The notes under the pieces: model-generated
What the model saw: the letters and a program-made list of their open reading frames with translations, nothing else
Database searches by the model: none
What the model was told of the DNA's origin: nothing
Assembly: GCA_019166125.1 (NCBI GenBank)
Contig: JAHTBO010000003.1
Span: 427,099 to 491,098 of the forward strand
Reading direction: 5' to 3'
DNA from: Alcaligenaceae bacterium CGII-47
GTDB lineage: Bacteria; Pseudomonadota; Gammaproteobacteria; Burkholderiales; Burkholderiaceae_B
Length of the DNA stretch: 64,000 nt
Shown: piece after piece, positions 1-8,305 of the stretch
Layout: the number at the start of each line of letters is the position of its first letter
Position numbering within the stretch: the stretch's first letter is position 1
Position numbers and translations under genes: made by a program

Positions 1-74
1 AGTTATTGTTATAAAAGCCTGAAAACTCGCTCTAAATTGTTATGTCATTATCTTTCTTGTTATATGCATCTCAC

Positions 75-2168
75 TTATCCACTCATCCGAATCAAGGCAT
101 CAGCCGCCACAGCGCCCTTGCCTTTTGGGCGCACCATTAGGGGATTGATATCCAACTCGGTAATACTGTCCCAGCGACTCAATGCAAAATCAGCCACGGC
201 CATCACAGCATCCACGACCGCCACCATGTCCCCCTCCGGCCGGCCACGGTACCCCTGCAACAGAGCAGCGCCCTTCAACGAACACAGCGCTTCATGCACC
301 ATTTCTCTGGATACGGGTAATAACAAGGTCACACTGTCATTGATCAAATTAACCAAGATCCCGCCACTCCCGATGATCAACGCCAGACCGAACTGCTTAT
401 CGCGTTTGAGCCCAATAATAAGTTCCCCAACCGCATCAGTGATCATCGGCTCGACCAAGAAACGAATATCCTCCAGACCCTGGCTAGCAAGGCGTTCAGC
501 CATATCCCGGGCGGCAGCAACTACTGCAGGGCAATCCTTCAGCCCCAATACAACAGCCCCAGCTTCGGTCTTATGCGCCAGACGGTCACTGACTCCCTTT
601 ATGACCACGGGATAACCTACTCGATCAGCAGCGCGCGCGACTTCAGCCTGCATAACCATCTCACCACCGGGCGAGCACAGGCCATGAACGCCAAGCAACT
701 GCTTAGACGCCCACTCATCCAGCATCTGGCTCTCTTCGACCGCTGATACTTGACGCAACAGCAGGTCGCGCGGGGCCAGCATGGCAGCAACCTGGCGCCG
801 ACGCTCGCCATAGCGAACCCACTGCGTCAGAGCGGATACGCCATCCCTGAGCCCCTGTAGTGGGGCAATGCCTGCGGCGGCGAGTCGCACACGCGCATCT
901 TCTGGCATCAACTCACAGAAGTTGCTGATAACAGCTGCTGTCTTGCTATGATCCGCGTGTGCTGCGATCACGGCATCGATGGCAACCTGCCAGTCGCTAT
1001 CATCGCCAATTCCCTGTTTGGGAAAGTCTAGAATCAACAAGGTTGCATCATATTCGCCCTTCATCATAATGCTGAACACAGCACGACAGGCGTCAAAATT
1101 GCCCCAGATCGATGTGTTGTAATCCAGTGGGTTTGACCGGCTGGCAAAACTCGGTAACCAGTCGTCAAGCTGTCGATTCTGAGCTTCAGACAGAGCAGGA
1201 AGCTGCAGATGCGTTCGCTCCAAGCTGTCAGCCAGCATGGCGCTGTCCCCACCCGAACACGTCAGCACACCGACTCTTGCACCAGCAGGCAGCTCGCACA
1301 AGGCCGCGATCTTGAGCGTTTCCACCAACTCGCTCAAGGCGTAAACGCGCAAAATACCAAACCGATCAAACAGTGCCTGATATAACTCATCGGAGCCCGC
1401 CAGCGAGCTGGTGTGGCTTAAGGTCAGCTGTGTGCCGATCTCCGATGTGCCGGCCTTCAACACAATCAGCGGCACGCCCTTTTGCAGTGCCTTTAACGCT
1501 GCCCGGCCAAAGGACTCGATGTCCTTGATGCCTTCAATGTAGAACCCGATCGCAGCGACTCGCTCATCATCGAGCAGGGGCTCAATGTAGTCGCCCACCC
1601 CTAGCACCGCCTGATTGCCCACGCTGATGACATGCGTGATCGGCAAGGATCGCTCGTGCATCGTCAGGTTCAGCGCGACATTACCACTCTGGCTGATGAT
1701 GGCAACTCCGCGCTGTGTGCGCACACCGCAGAGCCGATCCGGCCAGAGAGCAACTCCATTTGTGAAGTTCAACAGACCATAGCAATTGGGACCTACCAGC
1801 GCCATGTCTGCGGCAGCAGCGACGAGATCATCCTGCAACTGGACACCCGATCCACCAACCTCGGCAAAGCCAGCGGCATAGCACACCACGCCACCACACC
1901 CGCGATCTCGCAGCTGTGCAACGAGCGGTACCGTCGCCTGGGCATTCACCGATATAAACGCAGCATCTGGCACACCTGGCAGTGCGGCAACCGATGGATA
2001 GCACGTTACCCCTGCAATCTGCTTATGCTTGGGATTGACGATCCAGATATCGCCGTCAAAACCAATACTCTGAGTATTGCGGATCGGTAGCTCCAGATTG
2101 GTGCCACCGATCATCACGATGCTACGGGGCGACAGCAGGCGCCGCAAATTATCTTGCTTGGACATCAT
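75..2168 (-). CDS. NDP-forming acyl-CoA ligase (acetate-CoA ligase family)
   Basis: This 697-residue protein has the fused architecture of ADP-forming acyl-CoA synthetases. An N-terminal CoA-binding Rossmann domain covers about residues 10-140 (SPRSIVMIGG, then GPNCYG near 125), a succinyl-CoA-ligase-like middle domain follows, and a C-terminal ATP-grasp domain runs from about 475 (GYPVVIKGVSD, then LDINPLMV near the end). The segment SHTSSLAGS near residue 255 contains the histidine that is phosphorylated in this family. The enzyme joins a carboxylic acid to CoA at the cost of ATP. It is followed after 21 bp upstream (on its own strand) by an acyl-CoA dehydrogenase, so the pair is probably one operon transcribed from about position 3400. 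By context it may activate gamma-butyrobetaine, crotonobetaine or carnitine in place of the AMP-forming CaiC; that substrate is inference. Two ATG codons stand in tandem at the start; either may be used. Confidence 0.85.
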   Translation of the reverse strand: MMSKQDNLRRLLSPRSIVMIGGTNLELPIRNTQSIGFDGDIWIVNPKHKQIAGVTCYPSVAALPGVPDAAFISVNAQATVPLVAQLRDRGCGGVVCYAAGFAEVGGSGVQLQDDLVAAAADMALVGPNCYGLLNFTNGVALWPDRLCGVRTQRGVAIISQSGNVALNLTMHERSLPITHVISVGNQAVLGVGDYIEPLLDDERVAAIGFYIEGIKDIESFGRAALKALQKGVPLIVLKAGTSEIGTQLTLSHTSSLAGSDELYQALFDRFGILRVYALSELVETLKIAALCELPAGARVGVLTCSGGDSAMLADSLERTHLQLPALSEAQNRQLDDWLPSFASRSNPLDYNTSIWGNFDACRAVFSIMMKGEYDATLLILDFPKQGIGDDSDWQVAIDAVIAAHADHSKTAAVISNFCELMPEDARVRLAAAGIAPLQGLRDGVSALTQWVRYGERRRQVAAMLAPRDLLLRQVSAVEESQMLDEWASKQLLGVHGLCSPGGEMVMQAEVARAADRVGYPVVIKGVSDRLAHKTEAGAVVLGLKDCPAVVAAARDMAERLASQGLEDIRFLVEPMITDAVGELIIGLKRDKQFGLALIIGSGGILVNLINDSVTLLLPVSREMVHEALCSLKGAALLQGYRGRPEGDMVAVVDAVMAVADFALSRWDSITELDINPLMVRPKGKGAVAADALIRMSG

Positions 2169-2189
2169 AAGTTCTCGCGCGCCTTCGTA

Positions 2190-3356
2190 TTACCAACCGG
2201 TGTAGAGGTCAAGACCGCGCTTTTTGATCTGGCCGCTGATCACCACGCGCTGTATCTCTGACGTGCCTTCCCAGATACGATCCACGCGGGTATCCCGCCA
2301 CAGCCGCTCGACGGGCTGCTCACGCATATAGCCTCTGCCACCGAGGATCTGCACGGCCTTATCGCACACGCGACCCACCATCTCGGAGCAAAATAACTTC
2401 AAGGCTGAGGCATGCGCATGATTGCGTTTGCGGTCGCCGCTTTGATCAATTTCCCAGCTCAAGCGATAAAGCATGGACTTTGCCGCCATGATCTCGACAG
2501 CCATATCTGCCAGCATGAACTCAATCGCCTGGAAATCCCGGATAGGCTGGCCAAACTGAATTCGCTCAGCGGCGTACTTATTGGCCTCCTCGGTCGCGCG
2601 AATGGCTCCACCTACGCAGCGTGCGGCGATACCCAGGCGAGCTTCCACAAACCAGTCTTTGGTCATGTTGTAACCTTCGCCGATGTCGCCAAGGATCTTA
2701 TCCTCACCCACCACGACATCTTTGAAAATAAATTCGGGATGCTTAAAAGCAAAGTGATGCGTATAGAGGGGCGTGCGCTTGACCTCGACACCAGGCAGAT
2801 TCTTATCCACAAAAAACACTGCGGATTTGGCGGGGTCCCCATCGACGTGTGCGTGCACCAGGATGTAGTCGGCGATATCGCCAATTGTGACGAACCACTT
2901 TTCGCCGTTTATTTTCCAGCCGCCCTCGACCTTGTCTGCACGGGTCATACACTGCGATGGATCCGAGCCAGCTTCAGCTTCGGTGATCGCGTAGGCGTCA
3001 CGGCGTTTGCCTTGGCAGGTGGGGATTAGATATTCTTCTTTTTGCGCCTGCGTGGCAAAGCGCATGGGATAGGACGGATACCACAGGGCATCCCAGATCG
3101 CGCCGGTCGCTTTGCCGAGTTGTTCGTTTAACAAGCTCTGCTCAAATATGGAAAAACCCTGGCCGCCATCTGCCTTACTGTGATTAGGCGCATTGAATTC
3201 CCATGCCAGCGTGGCTGCGATGATTTTTTGATGTGTTTCTCTGCTGATGCCGTCGTTCTCTTCGCACTCTATCTCATGAGGGAACAGAACCTGCTCGGTG
3301 AATTCTTTTGCCTTGGCCTGCAATGCCAAATGCTCTTTTGAAAGATTGAAATCCAT
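2190..3356 (-). CDS. acyl-CoA dehydrogenase
   Basis: The 388-residue protein is a full-length FAD-dependent acyl-CoA dehydrogenase: alpha-helical N-terminal domain, middle beta domain with AITEAEAGSDPS (about 125-135) and KWFVTIGDIAD, and C-terminal helical domain with RIQFGQPIRDFQ, QILGGRGYMRE and WEGTSEIQR. The glutamate in WEGTSE occupies the place of the catalytic base used by short- and medium-chain family members. It oxidises an acyl-CoA to the trans-2-enoyl-CoA and passes electrons to ETF. It is the first gene of a leftward pair with the acyl-CoA ligase and faces away from a CaiD-like hydratase, so gamma-butyrobetainyl-CoA is an attractive but unproven substrate. It is clearly not a CaiA orthologue when compared by eye with the E. 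coli protein as remembered; a generic medium-chain substrate is the alternative. Confidence 0.88.
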   Translation of the reverse strand: MDFNLSKEHLALQAKAKEFTEQVLFPHEIECEENDGISRETHQKIIAATLAWEFNAPNHSKADGGQGFSIFEQSLLNEQLGKATGAIWDALWYPSYPMRFATQAQKEEYLIPTCQGKRRDAYAITEAEAGSDPSQCMTRADKVEGGWKINGEKWFVTIGDIADYILVHAHVDGDPAKSAVFFVDKNLPGVEVKRTPLYTHHFAFKHPEFIFKDVVVGEDKILGDIGEGYNMTKDWFVEARLGIAARCVGGAIRATEEANKYAAERIQFGQPIRDFQAIEFMLADMAVEIMAAKSMLYRLSWEIDQSGDRKRNHAHASALKLFCSEMVGRVCDKAVQILGGRGYMREQPVERLWRDTRVDRIWEGTSEIQRVVISGQIKKRGLDLYTGW

Positions 3357-3636
3357 ATTGAGTCTCCACTGACTATTGCTGTGATATGCCGGATACCCGA
3401 GGAATCAGGCGATTGCTTTTTATGCTACGTCAGGGACTTGGATCTTAATTGATGAAACGCGACACGAATGTTTATTTTCCCGACAGATATCTAAAACCTT
3501 AAGCCACGTTAGTCCTAACAACGCGTCGTTTTTATTAAGCGATATGTCGTATATGCTCAACAGTATGGTGAGACATAACTGCTAAGGTAGAACGACCCGA
3601 CAGCGTGCTACCTATCAGATGGAAAAGGAATCTTGC
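3357..3636. promoter_or_regulatory. divergent promoter region of the carnitine-type module
   Basis: This 280-bp gap is the largest in the window apart from the ends and separates the leftward dehydrogenase/ligase pair from the rightward hydratase/SDR/CaiE genes, so it should carry both promoters. It is more AT-rich than the flanking genes. A short imperfect dyad, ATATG-TCG-TATAT, lies at about 3541-3553. No confident -35/-10 pair or operator was recognised. Confidence 0.55.
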
Positions 3637-4422
3637 ATGGCAACATCCGTACAGACTGCACAACATGGTGCGGTGCTGATAATTACCTTGGATCGCCCAA
3701 AAGCCAATGCTATCGACTGCGCCACCAGCCGTCGGCTGCACGAAATACTCAGCATGTTCAAAGAAAGCCCCAATCTACAGGTCGCTATCCTTACCGGTGC
3801 CGGAGAACGGTTCTTCTGCGCAGGCTGGGACCTGAATGCAGCGGTCAGTGGCGAGGCCGTTGATGCAGATCACGGACCAGGCGGATTTGCTGGACTAACA
3901 GAGCTGTTTTCCCTCAATAAGCCGGTCATCGCTGCGGTCAATGGCATGGCGGTTGGTGGCGGGTTCGAGTTGGCCCTCGCCTGCGACCTGATCGTAGCCG
4001 TCGAGCAGGCTCAATTTTTCCTACCTGAAGCCCAGATCGGTATCGTCCCAGATTCGGGTGGCGTATTTCGCCTGCCCAAGCGCCTGCCACGATCCGTCGC
4101 TCTTGAAATGATGCTTACCGGGCGGCGTATGGGTGCCGCTGAGGCGCTCCGATGGGGCCTCGTCAATGCGGTAGTGAATAGCGACTCGTTGATCCCCAAT
4201 GCCCTAGCACTTGCTGCCCGTATCACTGCCAGTGCACCGCTGGCCCAACAGGCGATCAAGGAATTAGTGAATGCATCCGAAAACTTGTCCGTCGCAGACG
4301 CCTTCGCGCTACAACGCAGCGACACACTTCCCGCTTATCGTTGTATGCTCCATTCCGAGGACGCCTCCGAGGGAATCCAGGCATTCGCTGACGGTCGGAC
4401 ACCCGCCTGGAAAGGCTGCTAA
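3637..4422 (+). CDS. caiD: crotonobetainyl-CoA hydratase-like (CaiD) crotonase
   Basis: The protein (261 residues from this start) is a crotonase-fold hydratase that looks closely like CaiD, the enzyme that interconverts crotonobetainyl-CoA and carnitinyl-CoA. Shared landmarks are LDRPKANAID near the start, FFCAGWDLNAA, GPGGFAGLTE, the oxyanion-hole segment AVNGMAVGGGFELAL, LPEAQIGIVPDSGG, and a C-terminal LHSEDASEG...PAWKG tail that is characteristic of CaiD. An in-frame ATG exists at 3619, but AAAAGGAA at 3623-3630 is a good ribosome binding site six bases before the ATG at 3637 and the shorter form begins as the family does. It leads a rightward operon with an SDR (11 bp gap) and caiE. Generic enoyl-CoA hydratase is the conservative alternative. 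Confidence 0.82.
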   Translation: MATSVQTAQHGAVLIITLDRPKANAIDCATSRRLHEILSMFKESPNLQVAILTGAGERFFCAGWDLNAAVSGEAVDADHGPGGFAGLTELFSLNKPVIAAVNGMAVGGGFELALACDLIVAVEQAQFFLPEAQIGIVPDSGGVFRLPKRLPRSVALEMMLTGRRMGAAEALRWGLVNAVVNSDSLIPNALALAARITASAPLAQQAIKELVNASENLSVADAFALQRSDTLPAYRCMLHSEDASEGIQAFADGRTPAWKGC

Positions 4423-4433
4423 AGAAACTCATT

Positions 4434-5216
4434 ATGATCACTATATTCAAACCTGATTTGTTTGCTGAGCAGACCGTACTCGTCACGGGCGGCGGCAGCG
4501 GCATCGGCCTGGCCATTGCCCGTCTTTTCGGACAGTTGGGCGCCAGTGTCATCATCGCCGCCCGCGATGAGACGCGTTTGAGCGCGGCTGCGACGAGCCT
4601 GACTGAGGCGGGTCTGCGTGTCACTACGCAGGCCGTGAACATCCGAGACATGGACTCGGTCGACGCCTTATTCGAGCGCCTGGACGCCCAAGGCATCGGG
4701 ATCGATGTTCTCGTCAATAATGCAGGTGGCCAGTTCACAGCACCGGCCCTGGATATCTCCGCCAATGGCTTTCGTTCCGTATTGGACCTGAATTTGCAAG
4801 GGACTTTTCAGATGAGTCAGCGCTATGCGCGCCACTGCCAGTCCCGCAAGGCGACCGGCTGTATTGTCAATATCGTGCTCTGCCTGGAGCAAGGCATCCC
4901 TGGCATGGCCCATGCAGCAGCGGCACGCGCGGGCGTTGTGAACCTGACTAAAACCTTGGCCTGGGAATGGGCGAGTTTGGGCATTCGGATCAATGCAATT
5001 GCGCCAGGCACCATCGAGACAAGCGGTCTGAAGAACTACGACTCCGATAACTTGCAGCGAGGCATAGCCAAGCTGCCCATCAAGCGCATGGGTTCGCCCG
5101 AAGAGGTCGCTCAAGCAGTCGCTTTTTTGGCCAGCGACGCTGCAGCCTATATCACCGGCATCTGCCTCGCACAGGATGGTGGCGAGCACCTGACGGGCGC
5201 CTCCCCCCAGTATTGA
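4434..5216 (+). CDS. SDR-family protein lacking the Ser-Tyr-Lys catalytic set
   Basis: This 260-residue protein has the short-chain dehydrogenase Rossmann fold: the nucleotide motif TGGGSGIG near residue 20, NNAGG near 98, and the C-terminal DGGEH segment. The catalytic region is unusual. Where the family has Y-x-x-x-K before the AGV stretch, this protein reads A-A-A-A-R (in [15 protein letters not shown]), and the upstream serine position reads [10 protein letters not shown] subgroup of enoyl/dienoyl-CoA-reductase-like SDRs also departs from the YxxxK rule, so it need not be inactive. It lies 11 bp after caiD and just before caiE, so a CoA-thioester or carnitine-derived substrate is likely. 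Cytoplasmic; no membrane segment seen. Confidence 0.75.
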   Translation: MITIFKPDLFAEQTVLVTGGGSGIGLAIARLFGQLGASVIIAARDETRLSAAATSLTEAGLRVTTQAVNIRDMDSVDALFERLDAQGIGIDVLVNNAGGQFTAPALDISANGFRSVLDLNLQGTFQMSQRYARHCQSRKATGCIVNIVLCLEQGIPGMAHAAAARAGVVNLTKTLAWEWASLGIRINAIAPGTIETSGLKNYDSDNLQRGIAKLPIKRMGSPEEVAQAVAFLASDAAAYITGICLAQDGGEHLTGASPQY

Positions 5217-5236
5217 TACACAGAAAGGATCACGCC

Positions 5237-5827
5237 ATGCCCTGCTATGAATTTGAAGGCCTCACACCAGTGGTACACCCCAGCGCCTATGTGCATCCCA
5301 CTGCTGTTCTCATCGGCGATGTAATTGTCGGCCCGGGTGTGTATATCGCTCCCTTAGCCTCACTGCGTGGCGATTACGGACGCCTCATTCTGGAGGCGGG
5401 CGCCAACCTGCAGGACAATTGCGTCATGCATGGCTACTGTGATATGGATACCATCGTGCAAACCAACGGCCATATCGGCCATGGCGCAATTCTCCACGGA
5501 TGCATCATTCAGCGAAACGCGCTGGTCGGCATGAATGCTGTAGTAATGGATGGCGCGGTCATTGGCGAGGACAGTATTGTTGCTGCAATGAGCTTTGTGA
5601 AAGCGGGCTTCCAGGGCCAGCCCCGGCAGCTTCTTCTGGGCTCTCCTGCCAAGGTCATCAGGGAAGTGTCTGAAGCAGACCTGCACTGGAAGGGTCTCAA
5701 TACCCTAGAGTATCAGGCACTAGCTCGGCGCTCAGCATCCAGTATGCATGAGGTCCAGCCTCTACAGGAGTCCGAGCCTAACCGACCCCGCTTACGTGGT
5801 ATCACCAACGTCCAGCCTAAGGCATGA
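5237..5827 (+). CDS. caiE: CaiE-like gamma-carbonic-anhydrase-fold protein
   Basis: The 196-residue protein consists of left-handed beta-helix hexapeptide repeats of the gamma-carbonic-anhydrase/PaaY group. It resembles E. coli CaiE over its whole length, from [12 protein letters not shown] through [39 protein letters not shown] and LHWKGLNT to [10 protein letters not shown] at the end. The histidines of VMHG and GHGAILHG match the metal ligands of the fold. The role of CaiE is not firmly settled; it accompanies the carnitine enzymes and has been reported to aid CaiB/CaiD activity, while PaaY is a thioesterase. A TTG at 5213 is in frame, but AGAAAGGA at 5222-5229 precedes the ATG at 5237 and that start gives the usual length. 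Its last 36 bases overlap the convergent AraC-type gene. Confidence 0.85.
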   Translation: MPCYEFEGLTPVVHPSAYVHPTAVLIGDVIVGPGVYIAPLASLRGDYGRLILEAGANLQDNCVMHGYCDMDTIVQTNGHIGHGAILHGCIIQRNALVGMNAVVMDGAVIGEDSIVAAMSFVKAGFQGQPRQLLLGSPAKVIREVSEADLHWKGLNTLEYQALARRSASSMHEVQPLQESEPNRPRLRGITNVQPKA

Positions 5828-6781
5828 GCGACTGGCACTCGGGCTGCAGCTAAAATGTCTTCGATAGCTACGGGTAAAGTGCGCGGCTGACCCAAAGCCA
5901 CAGGCGATACCGATTTCGGCAATGCTCAAACGAGAATCCTTGAGCAACTGCTGGGCATGCTCCAGCCGCAAGCTCATATAGTATGCCGCCGGAGAACGCT
6001 TCAGGTGGGTGCGAAACAAGCGTTCCAACTGGCGTACCGACATACACGCATATCCGGCTAATTGACTGAGTGTGACGGGATCTTCAAGGTTTCTCTCCAT
6101 CTGTTCGACGACTCTCAATAGCCTGGGGTGATCGATATTGAGCCGATCGGCCAGATCAATGCGTTGCTTATCGGATTTTTGCCGGATACCGCTCTTAATG
6201 AACTGCTCACACACCCGGATTGCAAGGTCATAGCCAAAATCAGCCTGAATGATGTGGAGCATCAAATCAATCGCTGCCGTACCGCCCGCACAGGTAATAA
6301 GGTTCCGATCTATTTCAAATAACTCGTTTGTGATCTCCAGACCAGGATGATCTTCCTGAAAAGCGGATGCTGCTTCCCAGTGCATCGTCACGCGACGATT
6401 TTTCAATAGACCTGCCGCCTCCAACAAGTGGCATCCAGTGTCCATCGCACCGATCACAGCGCCGTTATTGGTAATTTTCTTGAGCCAGGCAGTGGTGCTC
6501 TTTTGAATGTATTTTTCAGGATGAAAACTAGAGCAGATGAATAGATTTCTAGGCGCCGGGACACCATGGATCGAATCAGAGCGCTGTAGCATCAACTGAT
6601 TGCTCGCAAACACGGGTTCGTCAGTTTCAGTCAACAACTGCCAACGAAAAACCGCCCTGCCTGCAAAGCGATTCGCTACCCGCATCGGTTCAATCGCCGA
6701 GAGCAGGGCGACCATCGCATATTCAGGCAGCAATAGAAACGAGACCGTCAGCGTTCCGTCAACATCAGGCTTGAGAATCAT
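5792..6781 (-). CDS. GlxA-type AraC-family transcriptional regulator
   Basis: The protein (329 residues from the ATG at 6781; a TTG at 6787 is also in frame) joins an N-terminal DJ-1/PfpI-like amidotransferase-fold domain ([18 protein letters not shown] near residue 120, [13 protein letters not shown] near 175) to a C-terminal double helix-turn-helix AraC domain ([19 protein letters not shown], then [26 protein letters not shown]). This is the arrangement of CdhR, GbdR and ArgR, which sense carnitine, glycine betaine or arginine-type ligands. It starts only 9 bp after amn, at the end of the xdh-guaD-amn series, yet it abuts caiE tail to tail. Family membership points toward the carnitine module as target, while operon position points toward purines; the sequence does not decide. 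Regulators of this class usually activate. Confidence 0.85.
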   Translation of the reverse strand: MILKPDVDGTLTVSFLLLPEYAMVALLSAIEPMRVANRFAGRAVFRWQLLTETDEPVFASNQLMLQRSDSIHGVPAPRNLFICSSFHPEKYIQKSTTAWLKKITNNGAVIGAMDTGCHLLEAAGLLKNRRVTMHWEAASAFQEDHPGLEITNELFEIDRNLITCAGGTAAIDLMLHIIQADFGYDLAIRVCEQFIKSGIRQKSDKQRIDLADRLNIDHPRLLRVVEQMERNLEDPVTLSQLAGYACMSVRQLERLFRTHLKRSPAAYYMSLRLEHAQQLLKDSRLSIAEIGIACGFGSAAHFTRSYRRHFSCSPSASRSCLRLDVGDTT

Positions 6782-6790
6782 CGACAAACT

Positions 6791-8287
6791 CTATTTGAAC
6801 GCGGTCTCGATGAAACTACGCAACTTGCGTGAGTGCAGCCGCTCTCTAGGCATTTCACGCAACTTCTCGAGTGCGCGAATACCAATATGCAAATGCTGAT
6901 TCACCTGCGTACGATAGAACGCGCTTGCCATGCCAGGCAGCTTCAGTTCCCCGTGCAGCGGCTTATCTGACACACACAACAGCGTCCCATAAGGCACCCG
7001 GAAGCGGAACCCATTGGCAGCAATCGTCGCTGACTCCATATCCAGCGCAATGGCACGTGACTGGGACAGCCGCTGCACCGGTTCCTGCTGATCACGTAGT
7101 TCCCAATTGCGGTTATCAATCGTTGCCACGGTCCCGGTACGCATGATTTTTTTCAATTCCCAACCCGACAAACCAGCGACCTCAGCCACGGCCTGCTCTA
7201 GTGCGACCTGCACCTCGGCGAGCGGGGGCACGGGCACCCAGATCGGCAAATCATCATCCAACACATGATCCTGGCGCACATAGCCGTGCGCCAGCACGTA
7301 GTCACCCAGACGCTGCGTGGTGCGTAGCCCTGCGCAATGACCCAGCATCAGCCAGGCAGACGGGCGCAACACGGCCACGTGATCGGTGATGGTCTTGGCA
7401 TTGGACGGCCCCACGCCGATATTGATCAACGTGATTCCGGAATGATTGGCACGCTTGAGGTGGTAGGATGGCATTTGCGGGCCGACCCCAGGCGGGCTAC
7501 TGTCCAACCCCGCGGTCTCAGGCGTCACGATCCGATTGCCCGGCTCGACCAACTCGGTATAGCCCCCGACACCGCGCACAAGCGTCTCACGCGCCCACCT
7601 GGCGAACTCATCAACATAGAACTGATAATTAGTAAACAGCACGAAGTCCTGAAAGTGCTGTGGCGCCGTCGCGGTGTAATGCTGCAGGCGATGCAGCGAG
7701 TAATCCACACGGGGTGCCGTAAACGGCCCCAGAGGACGTGGTACGCCAGGGCGGTCTTGCCATGTGCCATTCACAATCGCGTCGTCAGTCACCGCGAGGT
7801 CGGGTACGTCGAAGTGATCCCTCAGTGTATTGCCCGGCGACTCTGTGTATTCGCCCTCGACGTACTCACCTTCGGGAAATGAAAAATGCAGCGGAATAGG
7901 CATATCCGACTCGCCGATTTCTACGGGTACACCATGATTGCGGATCAACAAACCGATCTGTTCACACAGGTAGTCGTGGAATAAGGCTGGCTGCGTGACC
8001 GTCGTCATATACAGGCCTGGTTCGACCAGATGGCCGTACGATAATCGGCTATCAACCTCCTGGTAGGTCTGGATGCGGATACGAATGGCCGGGTAGCAGG
8101 CGCGTACACGCTGCCCCGGGGGCAAACCGTCTGCGCAATAAGACCGGAACGCCTCACGGATGAATGAGGTGTTGCGCGCATAGATGTCCAGCAACTTCTG
8201 GGTCGCCGCATGGGCATCGGTATAACTGGAAAACGGAATAAGTATGGGCAGCATCGTCGGCCGCGTCGTGTGCATAAAATCGTTCAT
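6791..8287 (-). CDS. amn: AMP nucleosidase
   Basis: The 498-residue protein matches AMP nucleosidase in length (E. coli 484) and in its two-part build: an N-terminal Amn-specific domain (RVRACYPAIRIRI, SYGHLVEPGLY) and a C-terminal nucleoside-phosphorylase-like domain with ITLINIGVGPSNAKTITDH near residue 280 and ALDMESATIAANGFRFRVPYGTL-type sequence around 420, where the DMES element binds the nucleoside. It hydrolyses AMP to adenine and ribose 5-phosphate. It sits 18 bp after guaD in the leftward xdhABC-guaD-amn series, which fits a role in feeding purine bases into breakdown and nucleotide balance. No clear ribosome binding site precedes the ATG; a second ATG four codons downstream is possible. 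Confidence 0.92.
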   Translation of the reverse strand: MNDFMHTTRPTMLPILIPFSSYTDAHAATQKLLDIYARNTSFIREAFRSYCADGLPPGQRVRACYPAIRIRIQTYQEVDSRLSYGHLVEPGLYMTTVTQPALFHDYLCEQIGLLIRNHGVPVEIGESDMPIPLHFSFPEGEYVEGEYTESPGNTLRDHFDVPDLAVTDDAIVNGTWQDRPGVPRPLGPFTAPRVDYSLHRLQHYTATAPQHFQDFVLFTNYQFYVDEFARWARETLVRGVGGYTELVEPGNRIVTPETAGLDSSPPGVGPQMPSYHLKRANHSGITLINIGVGPSNAKTITDHVAVLRPSAWLMLGHCAGLRTTQRLGDYVLAHGYVRQDHVLDDDLPIWVPVPPLAEVQVALEQAVAEVAGLSGWELKKIMRTGTVATIDNRNWELRDQQEPVQRLSQSRAIALDMESATIAANGFRFRVPYGTLLCVSDKPLHGELKLPGMASAFYRTQVNQHLHIGIRALEKLREMPRERLHSRKLRSFIETAFK

Positions 8288-8305
8288 GTACTCATTATCG
8301 CCTGA

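Noticed and set aside
75..83. TTATCCACT at the window's left end
   Set aside because: One mismatch to the DnaA box and it covers the stop codon of the ligase gene; not an origin element.
2803..2811. Perfect DnaA box TTATCCACA
   Set aside because: It lies inside the acyl-CoA dehydrogenase gene, far from dnaA; a nine-base match by chance is expected in 64 kb.
2412..3029. Long open frames opposite real genes (for example 2412-3029, 13501-13980, 15808-16809)
   Set aside because: They are antisense to well-supported genes, show no family resemblance and are typical side effects of high-GC coding sequence.
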